Positions 53,960 through 62,892 of a stretch of DNA of 64,000 nucleotides are shown here, in pieces. The position numbers and the translations under genes were made by a program. Position 1 is the stretch's first letter; every line of letters begins with the position of its first letter. Below the pieces are notes generated by a model. The model had not been told where the DNA came from, did no database searches, and saw only the letters and a list, made by a program, of their open reading frames with translations. Source of the stretch: Nitrososphaeraceae archaeon (GTDB taxonomy: Archaea > Thermoproteota > Nitrososphaeria > Nitrososphaerales > Nitrososphaeraceae); contig WHTU01000001.1 of assembly GCA_009377575.1 (NCBI GenBank), positions 124,001 to 188,000 of the forward strand. Reading direction: 5' to 3'.

Positions 53960-54910
53960 TCAGGAGAGGGGATTCGTGTTTATAATTTCATCCAAGCACT
54001 GGATGATATCTTCCCTGTTTACAGGAATTGGATTGTTATCCAGATGTCCTCTATCTGGCATAATAACATCTGCAGCATCCTCAAATCCCTGCTTTAGTGT
54101 GAGAGGCTCAAAGTTTAACTTTTTGCAGATTTTCTTGAATCTTTCGTAATAGACTGACTTGTTGAATTTGTGGGCCACTGTTGTACAGGAAGACAATGAG
54201 TATCCGTGAGGAACACCTTCATTTGAGAATACATAAGATAATGCGTGTCCCAAAGTAGTTGACGAATTTCCAAAACCAATCCCGGATAGCATCGCACCAT
54301 ATGGTAATAATTGCGGTTTATCATTGACTATTGCGTCTTCCAACACATCGAACGCCTCCTTACAAAAGAGCTTGGTTAGCGGATTTGACAATTTGCTATC
54401 ATATCCTTCTGACGCCTGCGCTGCTGCATCGCATGCAGAGTTCCTCATAATATTGAATGGCGTACCAGGCAAGAAATATGGATCCACTACTGCGGCGTCT
54501 GCAAGAAAAGCCTCGTCTTGGAGCAGTTTCTTCTTATGTTCGAAACTTATAACAGCATAGGTTGTCATTTCAGCTCCTGTGCCGAATGTTGTTGGTATAA
54601 GTATCTTTGGAATACCCGTCAACTTTCCCAAATATTTACACACGTCCATGGAACTTCCCCCTCCCAGCCCAATGTAAGCCGAAATCTTCTTCCCCTCATA
54701 GCTCTTTCTTACAGCTTCAACGCTTTCTATTGATGGATCAGGTGTCACTTTATTGTAAACTTCATATTCTTCGATGCCCATATAGGTTAACCATTTGTCA
54801 TATATGTCTGGAGTAGTAGTAGTTATAACTAGAGAATTTTTTGGATAATTGAACTCCTTTGCAGCATTCTCCCCAAAAGCAATTTTTCTGGGCATCATTA
54901 CCCTCCACAT
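53960..54910 (-). CDS. Iron-type alcohol dehydrogenase family (candidate semialdehyde reductase)
   Basis: 316 aa group III ADH. NAD(P) site GLGGGSSMDV and PTTFGTGAEMT. The expected metal ligands would be D161, residue 165, H222 and H235; position 165 is Gln (CDAAAQAS), where FucO-type enzymes have His, so metal use may differ. In Thaumarchaeota an Fe-type ADH reduces malonic/succinic semialdehyde in the 3HP/4HB cycle, making that the leading guess. Convergent with the gene at 53477. Confidence 0.8.
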   Translation of the reverse strand: MWRVMMPRKIAFGENAAKEFNYPKNSLVITTTTPDIYDKWLTYMGIEEYEVYNKVTPDPSIESVEAVRKSYEGKKISAYIGLGGGSSMDVCKYLGKLTGIPKILIPTTFGTGAEMTTYAVISFEHKKKLLQDEAFLADAAVVDPYFLPGTPFNIMRNSACDAAAQASEGYDSKLSNPLTKLFCKEAFDVLEDAIVNDKPQLLPYGAMLSGIGFGNSSTTLGHALSYVFSNEGVPHGYSLSSCTTVAHKFNKSVYYERFKKICKKLNFEPLTLKQGFEDAADVIMPDRGHLDNNPIPVNREDIIQCLDEIINTNPLS

Positions 54911-55336
54911 AATTGATTGAGGTAATCGTTATCAGTATTATATTTTACTAAATCATAAACTCTCGTGTTGTAGTTCGGGATTGAAATTTTAACCTAATTC
55001 ATAGTGCCAGTATTATCACTTAATTTCTTATGGACAAGAAGCATTTAACGAGTTGAAAATCGAAAACAGATGGCGACCCTCTGAAGACACTATAGGATCT
55101 ATTTCACTATTTGCCTTGCCTTGCCTTACTCATCTTGAATTGCATGCATTTGAATATGAAACAGGATACTGGCCGTCTCATACTCACGCTAATGTTTGAT
55201 GAACATATACATTGATGGGATAGCAGAAAGTATACACAGGAATCACTTGCTTTACGTTGATTCTTAGTGGAATCATACCAAAACGGATCGAGAAATTATT
55301 CCAAGATAATGCCGATCTGTAGAGGGCCGTGATTCT
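54911..55336. other. 426-nt gene-free stretch
   Basis: Between the alcohol dehydrogenase and the oxidase locus. Only very short frames; no RNA or repeat seen. Confidence 0.5.
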
Positions 55337-55804
55337 TCAAGTTTTTTCAAGACTGTTGGGGATTTCTTTTCGTGCTGTTGGAGGAGGTAACTGAAATGCA
55401 TATACCGTCACCAAAATCAACATGGAAAACAACGTCATGCCTATAGCGAAGTGTATCGTAACTAAGAGAGCATGCAGCCTTTCGACAATCACCGCTCCAC
55501 CCAAGGCAATCTGGCCCAGCACTAGTCCAGCTGCGATTACAGCTGCAAGTTTCATACCTCTTCTAGAGGACTTTGACTTCAGTGCAAAAACCATTGTTAT
55601 TATTACAAGTAACCCAGTTGTGGCCGCCAATGTCCTGTGTATGTATTCAATCAAGAATTCATCCATAGGCACCAATCCAGCTGGACAGAGAGGCCAATCG
55701 GGACACGAAAGACCAACACCTGAGGCGCTTACATATCCGCCAAAGAAAATCAGAGTAAAGAGGCAAGCTAGAGTGCTAAAGGAAAGATACTGAAGAAAAT
55801 TCAT
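55337..55804 (-). CDS. ctaA: Half-size heme A synthase (CtaA/Cox15-like)
   Basis: 155 aa, four membrane helices. It has VSASGVGLSCPDWPLCP (extracytoplasmic loop with the Cys pair and CPDWPLC motif), EYIHRTLAATTG and LLVTIHFAIGM with heme-ligand histidines. Full-length CtaA has eight helices; this is the four-helix archaeal form, which must dimerise. It converts heme O to heme A for CoxI. The last gene of the oxidase locus. Confidence 0.9.
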   Translation of the reverse strand: MNFLQYLSFSTLACLFTLIFFGGYVSASGVGLSCPDWPLCPAGLVPMDEFLIEYIHRTLAATTGLLVIITMVFALKSKSSRRGMKLAAVIAAGLVLGQIALGGAVIVERLHALLVTIHFAIGMTLFSMLILVTVYAFQLPPPTARKEIPNSLEKT

Positions 55805-55808
55805 CTTT

Positions 55809-56717
55809 TCATGATACCTTTAGAGTACCTACCATGTATGGATGTACTGCACAGTAATATGGATAATCTCCAGCTGCAAGATTAGCGGTATCTACCTGTG
55901 CAGTTGCTCCTGCATCCATAATGCTTGTGTCAAACTGACTTCCAGATTCAGCATCTTCAGGTCCGGTACCACTTGTAACGGTATGAGGTACAGTATCTTG
56001 ATTTGATACCTCCACTGCGTCTCCTGCCGTGACTGTTAATGGATCCGGTTCATACGCAGGATTTCCTTGTACTGACGAACCTTCGAGGATGGCAAGCGAT
56101 GCACCTGCAGTTTCGGCTCCTCCACCTCCTTCTGTCGCCGGTGCAGATGCAGAGCCCTCAGCACTTGCCGCGGTGACTGTAAGGGCACTAGTCATGAACG
56201 GGTGAACCTGACAATAATATGCAATTTCATCGCCCTCGGCAGCACCAGCTAATTCCATGGGTGCTGAGCTTTCGCCATTATTTATGATACCTGTATCGAA
56301 AATTTGCCCAGAGTTGGCGTCCTCAGGTCCACTTCCAGAAGTTGCTGTATGTGGAACTGAATCGGCATTCTCCCAAACGACTTCGGTGTTTAAAGGTACC
56401 TGTGCAGCGTCCGGTTCGTAATCAGGATTTCCTTGTACTGCTGAACCTTCAAGTATCGATATTGTCATCGCACCGGCAGGGACTGCAGTCTCAGTCTCTT
56501 CAGCCGCCGGCAATCCTTCCCCTTCGCTGACACCTGCGGGAGACGGCTCAGTCTCTAGTGTAGTAACAGGAGGTGGATACTTTACCATTTCGGTCCAGTT
56601 TGGCACAGCAATTGCTGCTCCTACTGCCATAACTATGACCAGAATGGCAATTCCTTTTGCCAGTCTCCGAGGAGACGTCCTATTGATGGACTGGTGGTTC
56701 TCGTCTTCTGTAGTCAT
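55809..56717 (-). CDS. Membrane-anchored double plastocyanin-domain protein
   Basis: 302 aa. Anchor helix at about residues 20-40 (GIAILVIVMAVGAAIAVP), then two cupredoxin domains (about 83-185 and 210-302). Ligands: SVPHTATS ... YYCQVHPFM, and TVPHTVTS ... YYCAVHPYM. Linkers are Glu/Ala/Gly/Thr rich. The second domain is almost identical at DNA level to the C-terminal domain of CoxII. The start overlaps the coxA stop by 38 nt. Confidence 0.9.
   Translation of the reverse strand: MTTEDENHQSINRTSPRRLAKGIAILVIVMAVGAAIAVPNWTEMVKYPPPVTTLETEPSPAGVSEGEGLPAAEETETAVPAGAMTISILEGSAVQGNPDYEPDAAQVPLNTEVVWENADSVPHTATSGSGPEDANSGQIFDTGIINNGESSAPMELAGAAEGDEIAYYCQVHPFMTSALTVTAASAEGSASAPATEGGGGAETAGASLAILEGSSVQGNPAYEPDPLTVTAGDAVEVSNQDTVPHTVTSGTGPEDAESGSQFDTSIMDAGATAQVDTANLAAGDYPYYCAVHPYMVGTLKVS
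55824..56081 (-). repeat. 258-bp plastocyanin module, copy 1
   Basis: Matches 58562-58819 with 5 mismatches in 258 bp (98 %), no indels; encodes the C-terminal cupredoxin domain. Identity ends abruptly at both edges. Confidence 0.95.
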
Positions 56718-58212
56718 AATACTCCTCTCCCATCTTAAATGGATCTTCCATATCCGCCGGTTTTCCTTTTCCTGCGCTTCTTAACATATTGATGACCATG
56801 ATGACGTATGATATCCCGACTGTAAATGCTCCAATTGTCGCAATCTGGTTCATTATCACTAATTCTGGAGAGTCAATATAGTCATAGACTCTCCTAGGCA
56901 TACCGTATAACCCTAGCAGGTGTTGTGTAATAAATACGAATATCACTCCAACAAATGCTAATGCAAAGTGAATTTTGGCCCATTTCTCGTTATACATTCG
57001 TCCGGTCATCAGCGGGAAGAGATAGTACAGAAAGCCGGTTAGTCCTAGAGATACTGTACCCATCAGCATGAGGTGGAAATGACCAACCACCCAATAACTA
57101 TCATGTGTAATAAAATCGAGCGGCATCTGGGTGTTTACAACACCGCCAGCTCCCGACGCGAAAAACAGCATTATTGCCCCCACAGCAAACAGCATCGGTG
57201 CAGCAAACTTTATTCTCCCACCCCACATTGTGGCAAGCCAATTAAAGACATGCATAGCTGACGCTGGAACAGCAGCGAGTGTTCCCACCATGAAAACAGT
57301 TTTCTCCGTGAAGCTCATTCCTGTCGCAAACATATGGTGCGCCCACGAAGCAAATCCTATTATTCCAAGCAGCACGAATGCTGTTACCCCTGACTGATAA
57401 CTAAATATTGGCTTTCTGGAAAATTTAGGAATGGTTTCGTACAGCATTCCAACAGCAGGAATTAGGAAGATGTAGACTTCTGGATGGAATGTAAACCAAA
57501 ACAGATGCTGATACGCTATAGGGTCCCCTCCCATCTCAGGATTAAAGAAGCCGGAAATTCCAAGCCTATCCGTATACAGCATAATCAGGGCTGCAGCAAA
57601 TGTTGGAGTAGCGACTATTATCATAAGGGAAGTAATCAATATAGACCAAGAAAATAAAGGCATCTTCATTAGGGGCAGATCAGGATGTTTACATTTTAGA
57701 ATGGTAACGACGAAATTAACTGCTCCAAGAACTGAGGAAATACCCAATATTTTGGCGCCGAATATCCAAAGGTCGGCAGCCGGTCCTGGTGCTCTAAGAG
57801 TAGAATAAGGTGGGTAAGCGGTCCAGCCTGTATCAGAGAACCCAATCCATATCATGGCCGCGGCCACAGGTATCATCCAGAATGCTACGGCATTCAGTTT
57901 TGGCCATGCCATATCATGATATCTTACCATTATTGGTATCAGGTAGTTTCCAACGCCCGAACCGAAAGGCAAAATCCACAGAAATAGCATGTTCGTTCCG
58001 TGGACGGTAAATATTCTATGAAAATCTGTAGCGCTTGGGATTATTTGAGCCCCTGGCAACCACAATTCGGCCCTTAAAGCCATGGCCAAAGCACCACCCA
58101 TCATAAGGAAAGTAACAGAGGACACAATATACAACAACCCAATATCAGTGTGATGAGTTGAAAAGAGAATCTCCCAAATGGGACGCGGTTTCTTAACTTC
58201 TAGTACCAACAC
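56680..58212 (-). CDS. coxA: Heme-copper oxidase subunit I
   Basis: 510 aa, about 12 helices. Heme a ligand His71 (TVHGTNMLF), CuB/active-site H243-P-E245-V-Y247, H292-H293, heme ligands H378 and H380 (VVGHFHLML). HPEVY indicates an A-type oxidase. At the usual K-channel lysine (VPTGIKVF in Paracoccus) this protein has His321. It reduces O2 to water. Downstream overlaps the double-plastocyanin gene. Confidence 0.95.
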   Translation of the reverse strand: MLVLEVKKPRPIWEILFSTHHTDIGLLYIVSSVTFLMMGGALAMALRAELWLPGAQIIPSATDFHRIFTVHGTNMLFLWILPFGSGVGNYLIPIMVRYHDMAWPKLNAVAFWMIPVAAAMIWIGFSDTGWTAYPPYSTLRAPGPAADLWIFGAKILGISSVLGAVNFVVTILKCKHPDLPLMKMPLFSWSILITSLMIIVATPTFAAALIMLYTDRLGISGFFNPEMGGDPIAYQHLFWFTFHPEVYIFLIPAVGMLYETIPKFSRKPIFSYQSGVTAFVLLGIIGFASWAHHMFATGMSFTEKTVFMVGTLAAVPASAMHVFNWLATMWGGRIKFAAPMLFAVGAIMLFFASGAGGVVNTQMPLDFITHDSYWVVGHFHLMLMGTVSLGLTGFLYYLFPLMTGRMYNEKWAKIHFALAFVGVIFVFITQHLLGLYGMPRRVYDYIDSPELVIMNQIATIGAFTVGISYVIMVINMLRSAGKGKPADMEDPFKMGEEYYDYRRREPPVHQ

Positions 58213-58546
58213 ATGCCACCTACTGACAGGGTACCTTGGAATGGAATGTCAATAAAAGCATTTTGGTTTTGCCGATCCTCTGCGAAAGATCTGTTTTGGG
58301 AGAATTTACGTAAACTATTAAGTCATATTTACAACCTGGCTTCGTGCCTTACCTTGAACCTATTGGCATTTTATTCATGATATGCGGGAACTTTTTGAAT
58401 GGGCACGTTGCAATTCCCTCGGTATCCTAAGCGTGGCCTCTGCTGCAACGAGGACAGATGAGCCATGTCCATATCCAAGAGCCGACCATATAATTGGCTA
58501 CAACTCACAAACAACTTCTAATTGTCTGCAGTACAATTCCATTAAG
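58213..58546. other. 334-nt gap between coxB and coxA
   Basis: No supported gene; a plus-strand frame (58382-58570) overlaps the coxB end and looks spurious. An AT-rich TTTTATTG on the minus strand near 58250-58262 might be a coxA promoter. Confidence 0.5.
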
Positions 58547-59377
58547 CTACTGGACGGTCATAGTACCTAGCATGTACGGATGTACTGCACAGTAATATGG
58601 ATAATCTCCAGCTGCAAGATTAGCGGTATCAACCTGTGCAGTTGCTCCTGCGTCCATAATGCTTGTGTCAAACTGACTTCCAGATTCAGCATCTTCAGGT
58701 CCAGTACCACTTGTAACGGTATGAGGTACAGTATCTTGATTTGATACCTCCACTGCGTCTCCTGCCGTGACTGTTAATGGATCCGGTTCATACGCAGGAT
58801 TTCCTTGTACTGACGAACCCTCCAAGACAGTCAGAGTCACTGAAGGTCCCGCTCCAGTACTGGTTTGGTCGGTCTGATTACCCGAAGGGACTGAGGGTGA
58901 TTCGACTGGTGCAGCTGTTGTTGTCGGGGCAGATTCTGGTGATTCTGTTGACTCTGCAGAGGCAGGCTCAACAAATAGTTTAGCTCTCATGTTATAGTGT
59001 AGCAGTCCACAGTATTCCTTGCACTGGATTAAATATTCACCAGGAACGTCGAAAACATTCCAAAGTGTGTTAATGCGGCCTGGAACAGCGTCCATCAGTA
59101 TAACGAAATCAGGCACATTGAAACTGTGGATAACGTCTTGAGATGTTATTTCAAATCTATATGGAACATTCTGTTTAACATGTAATTCCCCAACCTCTTT
59201 AGTTCCATCCTCATGTTCAAAATTCCAAAACCACTGTTGTCCGGTGACTTTTATAGTCTCTGCGTCCGGGGGCGCGGCTTCGATTTGATGCTCTACGTTC
59301 CATGCAGAGGCACCTACCCATACGAGAATGGATATTACCGCCCCCACATAGATCCATTCCACGGTAGCATGACCCAT
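58547..59377 (-). CDS. coxB: Oxidase subunit II (CuA) fused to a plastocyanin domain
   Basis: 276 aa. One membrane helix (about 8-25), then the CuA domain: H84 (DVIHSFNVPD), C119-K-E-Y-C123, H127 and M130. After an Ala/Pro/Ser/Thr linker, residues about 184-276 form a second cupredoxin (TVPHTVTS ... YYCAVHPYM) that could deliver electrons to CuA. Only one of the usual two N-terminal helices is present; the other seems to be in the gene at 59383. Confidence 0.93.
   Translation of the reverse strand: MGHATVEWIYVGAVISILVWVGASAWNVEHQIEAAPPDAETIKVTGQQWFWNFEHEDGTKEVGELHVKQNVPYRFEITSQDVIHSFNVPDFVILMDAVPGRINTLWNVFDVPGEYLIQCKEYCGLLHYNMRAKLFVEPASAESTESPESAPTTTAAPVESPSVPSGNQTDQTSTGAGPSVTLTVLEGSSVQGNPAYEPDPLTVTAGDAVEVSNQDTVPHTVTSGTGPEDAESGSQFDTSIMDAGATAQVDTANLAAGDYPYYCAVHPYMLGTMTVQ
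58562..58819 (-). repeat. 258-bp plastocyanin module, copy 2
   Basis: Near-identical partner of 55824-56081, located at the 3' end of coxB. Confidence 0.95.
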
Positions 59378-59382
59378 GGGCG

Positions 59383-59658
59383 CTAAGCCTCCTTCTTTTC
59401 AGTTCGTGGTCTGTTTTTAGGATTGGATTCTCTAAATCTCCAGTAAATGTAAATTAATGTACCTTGTACCAGCGATCCCACAACAAAAGCCGCTACCATA
59501 CCTTGATAGAAGAGATCCCATATTGCCACTCTTCTTACAATAATGTCTTCAGCTTCCTGAGCAAAAACATCAATAAAATTACTTCCGAAAATAGATAAAT
59601 AACCTATAACCGATAGGCATCCTATCATGGTCCAAGATATTGCTAATCTAGATACCAT
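59383..59658 (-). CDS. Two-helix membrane protein, probable split N-terminal half of CoxII
   Basis: 91 aa. The first hydrophobic stretch (residues 5-27) may be a signal or helix; the second helix lies in AIWDLFYQGMVAAFVVGSLVQ, followed by TLIYIYWRFRESNPKNRP, which resembles the first CoxII helix and its RFR end. Its stop lies 5 nt before the coxB start. Likely a naturally split subunit II. Confidence 0.7.
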   Translation of the reverse strand: MVSRLAISWTMIGCLSVIGYLSIFGSNFIDVFAQEAEDIIVRRVAIWDLFYQGMVAAFVVGSLVQGTLIYIYWRFRESNPKNRPRTEKKEA

Positions 59659-59758
59659 TTTAGATTCACTCGTTAGCTGATTAGTCCTGTACTTCTAATT
59701 TAAGGTTTCCAATACGGCTCCAGGTTACAATACATTACTAAATCAATTCATGGTCTGG

Positions 59759-60901
59759 TCATACTTGACTTCTCGATTGCTGCTGATACCGGATAACTTC
59801 CGACCTAAACCTTCGACGTTCCCATATCATAAGGTAGACCATGCCTCCCACCAAGATTGCCTCGGTCGATTTAGCTAATACACCTGCCACTTCTACTTGC
59901 TCAGCAATATTATTCGGTGATAATGGAGGGGGTAAAATCACAGAATAGAGATATAACCCAAGCAATACAGAGCTGCCGATCAGACCAAACATGTTCAAAA
60001 CCGCAGTCTTCTTATAACGACTTCGAACAGCGCTCATGTCATTTGAGATCTTGGATTCATTTAATGAAATCAATACGTACACGATCCCATATGCGAATTG
60101 AGCCGCTCCCGCAGCGAAGAGGAAGATACTATATTCGATTCTTAAAGAAGCGTGTCCGGGGAAGACAGCAATATGTACAAAACCCGAGGCCATCGCCAAG
60201 AACAGTATACAATACTTCAACACTTGTTTATCTTTGATATTTGCAGACATGATCGTCTTTCTTCTCTTAAGAAACATAAAGGCGAGAACCATCCCTAGTA
60301 CGGCGATACCCATAAAAATTCCAGCGAATATTGAACCGTAATAGATCGTGCCAAAATTATTGGTTACGGAAATATTCATCAATCCTCGTTCACAGTCACA
60401 ATCAGAGCTATCTAGGAGTGTACTTCTCGCGGGACTCGCAAGGCCTATTCTATTCTCACTAGCAGGTGAGTCATCAACCACGCTGACGACCAGTATATAA
60501 TTACCAACCCGTGGAAAAGTGTAATAGAGCCTAAAATCGCCAACATCGTGCTTGGTCCAAGGAAATACTGCAATACGGTCACCGGATTTCTCGTCATAGA
60601 TTTCTACCATAGTTACAATATTTGTCATGTCGTTCCCTTTGTTGTCTTGAATACTGAAAACAATTCCTGCAGGCTCTCCAGGTCGTGGATAGTCAGGCTC
60701 CATGCCCTGAAATATATAATATTTACCAACACCAGAGAACCCTCCATTGTAATGAGGGAGGTGTTCTAGGTGAGAGAATGCGACGTTTGTCGAGGCGAAG
60801 CCAAGGATTATGAGCGGTAAACAAATGAGGACTAGTCTGAAGGGGTTAGAAACTCTCCGACCTGCGGATATGTGTGACTTAGCCCTAGTGAATACATCCA
60901 T
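59759..60901 (-). CDS. Membrane protein of the oxidase locus
   Basis: 380 aa. Signal peptide/anchor (residues 22-44, FRLVLICLPLIILGFASTNV), an extracytoplasmic Ig-like domain (about 60-170; PDYPRPGEPAGIVFSIQDN), then about five to six helices. Two adjacent Cys (SDCDCE) before the first internal helix might bind metal. Position and co-orientation with cox genes suggest an assembly or electron-transfer role. No named family. Confidence 0.7.
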   Translation of the reverse strand: MDVFTRAKSHISAGRRVSNPFRLVLICLPLIILGFASTNVAFSHLEHLPHYNGGFSGVGKYYIFQGMEPDYPRPGEPAGIVFSIQDNKGNDMTNIVTMVEIYDEKSGDRIAVFPWTKHDVGDFRLYYTFPRVGNYILVVSVVDDSPASENRIGLASPARSTLLDSSDCDCERGLMNISVTNNFGTIYYGSIFAGIFMGIAVLGMVLAFMFLKRRKTIMSANIKDKQVLKYCILFLAMASGFVHIAVFPGHASLRIEYSIFLFAAGAAQFAYGIVYVLISLNESKISNDMSAVRSRYKKTAVLNMFGLIGSSVLLGLYLYSVILPPPLSPNNIAEQVEVAGVLAKSTEAILVGGMVYLMIWERRRFRSEVIRYQQQSRSQV

Positions 60902-61054
60902 CTGTGATGTAAATTACTTAGGTCTTTAACTATTTAATTTATTATGAATTGATACTGAGTTGAGTTTCTGGCTTTCTAGAAGTTGTTGGAGTAGTGCCAA
61001 GATTGGTGATGATAAAGGTGATGAGGCAATCCCAATTACTTCATAATCATACTC

Positions 61055-61678
61055 CTATTCTTCAAAATATCGGTTGATACTCATCAAATTTACACCTGAA
61101 AGCGAATAGATCTGGCTTTCTTGCCTAAGTATAGTTAAAGATGCATTACGTATGTGCCATCTGTAAAGAGAATTTGGATTGAGATCTAGAAGGATAGAAA
61201 TCGCTGCCTTGATGGGATCTAGATGAGTTATTAGAAGGACATTCTCATCTTCGCATGTGTGTCCAAGTTCTTCGAGCAGATTGTTTATGCGATTTTTTAC
61301 AGATGTAAATGATTCTACGCCGTAACTAAGCAAAGTTGGATCATTTCCGGCATAAAATTTTAAGAAGAGATTGCCATGTTTCTGGACTATCTCTTCATAA
61401 TTCATCCCAACCAGTTTCCCTAACTCTATCTCATAGAGCCGTTCGTCTACCTCGTAGGTACTATCCAATATCTCACATACTATTTTCGCAGTTTCAATCG
61501 TTCTAATTACGGGGCTAACGAGTATTCTGGTTATCGGAATTTCTTTCAAGTACACAGCAGTGTCAGCAACCTGACGCTTTCCATACTCTGTAAGGTGTGC
61601 CTCAACGTGTCTACCTACCAAAATCTTATTTACATTATTCTCTGCCTGTCCATGTCGCATCATAATCGTCAACGGCAA
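61055..61678 (-). CDS. Histidine phosphatase superfamily protein
   Basis: 207 aa. It has the RHG motif at the start (IMMRHGQAENN), and LLITHLDPIKAA as the second catalytic region. The phosphoglycerate mutase-like fold is complete. The substrate (sugar phosphate or cofactor precursor) cannot be read. Divergent from the F420/NADP-like gene. Confidence 0.9.
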   Translation of the reverse strand: MPLTIMMRHGQAENNVNKILVGRHVEAHLTEYGKRQVADTAVYLKEIPITRILVSPVIRTIETAKIVCEILDSTYEVDERLYEIELGKLVGMNYEEIVQKHGNLFLKFYAGNDPTLLSYGVESFTSVKNRINNLLEELGHTCEDENVLLITHLDPIKAAISILLDLNPNSLYRWHIRNASLTILRQESQIYSLSGVNLMSINRYFEE

Positions 61679-61814
61679 CCTAAATCTTCATGAGTGTAGT
61701 CAATCCTTACATATAAAATGCATTGTTAAACAAGCCAACAAGTGCAGATGATGATTAGCTAAGAAAAAGATCTAGAAAATGTTTTCATACTCGAGCCTGT
61801 TGGATCTGAATAGG

Positions 61815-62489
61815 ATGAAGATCGGTATTGTCGGCGGAACAGGAGGAATGGGAGAGGGGTTTGCACTGCGATGGTGCTTGAAACACGATATTTTCATTGG
61901 GTCCCGTGATGTAACCAGAGCCAATGAAGCCGCAAAACAGTATATGGTTTCTGCTAGGGAGAATTACGGAAACAGTATGACTGGAAATATCAGTGGCGAA
62001 GAAAACGTTCGGCTATCTGAAATCTGCGATCTTGTAATATTATCTATTCCTTATGAGTCAACTGAAAGTACGTGCGTTGGGATCTCGGAGAGAATTAGCC
62101 CCAAGTGCATAGTAGTAACACCCATAGTGCCTATGCGTAGAGAGGATAAGGGGTTTACTTATTTGCCTTTAGAGGAAGGGGTGAAATCTGCCGCTGAGTT
62201 GGTTTCGGATTACATTCGACCCAGAGGTAGAATCGTCTCGGCTTTTCACACCATATCAGAGGTCAAATTGAAGGATATCAAACAAAGTCTGGCCGTTGAC
62301 ACATTCGTATGCGGTGACGACCAGGACAATGTATCAACTATCAATTCGTTAATAGGGGAGATTAAGGGCCTTCGACCAATCTATTTGGGGCCATTATCGA
62401 TGAGCTACCAAGCTGAAATATTAACCCCTATGTTGCTAAACGCCTCAAAACGGAATAAAATCAAGCACCCGGGATTAATGGTGACCTAA
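61815..62489 (+). CDS. F420-dependent NADP reductase-like protein
   Basis: 224 aa from ATG 61815 (the open frame begins at 61779). Starts MKIGIVGGTGGMGEGFALRW, the GxGxxG dinucleotide site of F420H2:NADP+ oxidoreductases, followed by IFIGSRDVTRANEAAKQY (R in GSRD contacts NADP phosphate) and VILSIPYESTE. It links F420 and NADP(H). Confidence 0.86.
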   Translation: MKIGIVGGTGGMGEGFALRWCLKHDIFIGSRDVTRANEAAKQYMVSARENYGNSMTGNISGEENVRLSEICDLVILSIPYESTESTCVGISERISPKCIVVTPIVPMRREDKGFTYLPLEEGVKSAAELVSDYIRPRGRIVSAFHTISEVKLKDIKQSLAVDTFVCGDDQDNVSTINSLIGEIKGLRPIYLGPLSMSYQAEILTPMLLNASKRNKIKHPGLMVT

Positions 62490-62501
62490 ACCTCATCAGA
62501 A

Positions 62502-62819
62502 ATGATCTTTACTAAGAGAGAAAATAACAATCGCGGCAGAAACTGGATGTCGGCGATGGGGGTACTTTTTATCGTTATGGCAACGATCATAGCTATTCGG
62601 AACATAGTCCTTGTTACTTACGCACCAGAATCAGTGAATCCACCATTTGAATCGGCATTTGCGAGATATTTTAGCCCGTACCTCAACAATGAAAAATTTG
62701 TAATTGCGATGCTGGTAGGAGGTGGCTTTCTATTGTGGTGGGGATACTTTAAAAAGAAAGACGATGAAGGTCCCCCCGATGAACATGAAAGAAGTAGATT
62801 CGGACACGATTACAGATGA
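62502..62819 (+). CDS. Small two-helix membrane protein
   Basis: 105 aa. Helices at about 19-40 (MGVLFIVMATIIAIRNIVLV) and 68-84 (VIAMLVGGGFLLWWGYF), with a charged C-terminus (DEHERSRFGHDYR). 12 nt after the F420 gene and 73 nt before pspA. Unknown; may partner PspA. Confidence 0.6.
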   Translation: MIFTKRENNNRGRNWMSAMGVLFIVMATIIAIRNIVLVTYAPESVNPPFESAFARYFSPYLNNEKFVIAMLVGGGFLLWWGYFKKKDDEGPPDEHERSRFGHDYR

Positions 62820-62892
62820 TGAAATCTTTTTCCTCTTGCACAATTAGGCACATTTAATAATTATTTTTGCTCAATTATCTGATAGAAAGTAA

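Noticed and set aside
58382-58570. 62-codon plus-strand frame between coxA and coxB.
   Set aside because: Overlaps the coxB end in antisense and has no family support.
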